Of a DNA stretch of 64,000 nucleotides, positions 63,065-64,000 are shown in pieces. The stretch comes from Billgrantia kenyensis (GTDB lineage Bacteria; Pseudomonadota; Gammaproteobacteria; Pseudomonadales; Halomonadaceae): assembly GCF_013697085.1 (NCBI RefSeq), contig NZ_JACEFT010000018.1, forward strand, positions 26,797 to 90,796, given 5' to 3'. A model generated the notes under the pieces. The model did not search any database. It saw nothing but the letters and a program-made list of their open reading frames with translations, and was not told the DNA's origin. Within the stretch, counting starts at the first letter, position 1. Each line of letters starts with the position of its first letter. Made by a program: the position numbers and the translations under genes.

Positions 63065-63879
63065 GCGAGCGCTCGACTTGCCCACCCCAACCCGTCCTCC
63101 AGGATGCGCTGCTCACCCTGGAGGGACGCGTGGCGACCCTGACCCTGGATCGTCACGACGTGCGCAATGCACTGACCGGCACGGCGCTGGCCGATGACAT
63201 CGTCGCCGTGGCGGAGTGGGTCAATCGCTGTGACGAGGTCTCGGTATTGGTCATCACCGGCGCGGGCTCGGCCTTCTCCGCCGGCGGCAACGTCAAGGAC
63301 ATGGCCAGCCGCGGCGGCGATTTCGCCGGCGATGTGGCCGAAGTGGCAGGGCGCTACCGGCGCGGCATACAGCGTATCCCTCTGGCGCTGCAGGCCGTGG
63401 AGGTGCCGGTCATAGCCGCGGTCAACGGCCCGGCCATCGGGGCCGGCTTCGACCTGGCCAACATGGCCGATATCCGCATCGCCTCGAGCAAGGCCAAGTT
63501 CGGTGAGACCTTCCTCAATCTGGGGATTATCCCCGGCGACGGCGGCGCCTGGTTCATGCAGCGCCTGATCGGCTATCAGCGCGCCTTCGAGTTGACCCTT
63601 TCCGGTCGCATCATCGGCGCCGAGGAGGCCAAGGAGTACGGCATCGTACTCGAGGTCGCCGAGCCCGAGACGCTGATGGAGAGGGTGGGCGAACTGGCGT
63701 CCAAGATCGCCTCCCAGCCGCCCAAGGCCACGCGCCTGACCAAGCGGCTGATGAAGATGGCTCAGCGCACCGAGCTGAAGGACTTTCTCGACCTGTGTGC
63801 CGTGTTCCAGGGCATGTGCCACAACGAGCCGGAGCATCTGGAAGCGGTCAACGCCATGCTTGAGAAGATGGCAAAGTAA
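63061..63879 (+). CDS. Enoyl-CoA hydratase/isomerase family protein (second)
   Basis: A 272-residue crotonase. The oxyanion region is GAGSAFSAGGNVKDMASRGG, and the metal-free active site has Asp (IGAGFDLANMADIRIA) at the place where the first crotonase has Glu, while GETFLNLGIIPGDGG keeps the other Glu. This altered pair may mean isomerase or a different substrate. It overlaps the ligase gene by 4 bases, so all three genes are one translational unit. A terminator follows. Confidence 0.86.
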   Translation: MSERSTCPPQPVLQDALLTLEGRVATLTLDRHDVRNALTGTALADDIVAVAEWVNRCDEVSVLVITGAGSAFSAGGNVKDMASRGGDFAGDVAEVAGRYRRGIQRIPLALQAVEVPVIAAVNGPAIGAGFDLANMADIRIASSKAKFGETFLNLGIIPGDGGAWFMQRLIGYQRAFELTLSGRIIGAEEAKEYGIVLEVAEPETLMERVGELASKIASQPPKATRLTKRLMKMAQRTELKDFLDLCAVFQGMCHNEPEHLEAVNAMLEKMAK

Positions 63880-63897
63880 ATCGACTTCTGTCACACG

Positions 63898-63921
63898 AAC
63901 CCGGCCAAGGCCGGGTTTTTT
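63898..63921 (+). terminator. Terminator of the acyl-CoA operon
   Basis: AACCCGGCC / GGCCGGGTT around a short loop followed by TTTT, 18 bases after the last stop. The stretch from here to 64000 holds no gene that I can see; it contains a short repeat (63927-63943). Confidence 0.85.
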
Positions 63922-63926
63922 CGCGT

Positions 63927-63943
63927 GTGCGCCAGGCATGGCG
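63927..63943 (+). repeat. 17-base repeat copy B, after a terminator
   Basis: GTGCGCCAGGCATGGCG, here continuing as CGC so that GCGCCA-GGCA-TGGCGC is a perfect small hairpin. Second copy of the 27834 element. Confidence 0.5.
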
Positions 63944-64000
63944 CGCAGCGCCTTACTGGCGCTGTTCCCGAGGGTGGTGCCTCGGGATGACTTGGGGGTG

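Overview
The window is high-GC, densely packed chromosomal DNA from a gammaproteobacterium. Gene content (DUF3549, YqcC, YeaC/DUF1315, DUF2797, the SUF regulator operon, the cob/btu island, a PncC-NadE fusion) and codon use suggest Halomonas or a close Halomonadaceae relative; this is an inference from sequence, not from a search. I see no phage, insertion sequence, CRISPR array or plasmid functions. It is mostly housekeeping and accessory metabolism.

Layout. 1-7.8 kb: a PRPP-synthetase-family gene cut by the window edge, a small unknown gene, a secreted unknown protein, an M48 metalloprotease, a HEAT-like lipoprotein, a cytosine-deaminase-type nucleoside deaminase, a Na+/phosphate symporter plus PhoU-domain protein behind a near-perfect Pho box, a Rossmann-fold NDUFA9-like protein and an Lrp/AsnC regulator. 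8.1-14.2 kb: the SUF iron-sulfur operon (Rrf2 regulator, sufB, sufC, sufD, sufS, sufT) with an IscR-like operator on its promoter. 14.2-19.1 kb: sanA, a small unknown protein, the rimB-rimK S6 modification pair with a DUF3549 gene, yqcC and a gamma-glutamylcyclotransferase-like gene. 19.1-21.2 kb: two tandem ompW genes and a small membrane protein. 21.2-27 kb: proline catabolism (AraC regulator, putA, putP). 27-36.6 kb: tRNA-Gly(CCC), a CBS protein, a YqaE/Pmp3 protein with a long hydrophilic head, an EamA exporter, NAD kinase, a metallophosphoesterase, GlpG rhomboid, DUF1315 and DUF2797 genes, a zinc alcohol dehydrogenase and a radical SAM protein.

36.7-52.7 kb holds a Cu+ P-type ATPase followed by a cobalamin island. 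Its first half (cobT, cbiB, cobD, cobU, cobS, cobC and a second short CobU-like gene) performs lower-ligand attachment and late assembly. Its second half begins with a cobalamin riboswitch and encodes B12 import (btuB, btuF, btuC, btuD) followed by cobB/cbiA, cobO and cobQ. No corrin-ring-building genes lie here, so the island fits salvage and late synthesis, or the early genes are elsewhere.

52.7-64 kb: an NCS2-type permease behind repeated TTGTCGACAA sites, a fused nicotinamide-nucleotide amidase/NAD synthetase, a decayed glutaminase fragment, a glycerophosphodiesterase, an unknown protein, a quinone oxidoreductase, and a divergent RpiR regulator facing an enoyl-CoA hydratase / ADP-forming acyl-CoA synthetase / enoyl-CoA hydratase operon.

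The most unusual items are the PncC-NadE fusion, the second CobU-like protein, the extended YqaE protein, the orphan terminator near 27.8 kb that may end a small RNA, and several strong operator candidates (Pho box, IscR-like site, TTGTCGACAA repeats).
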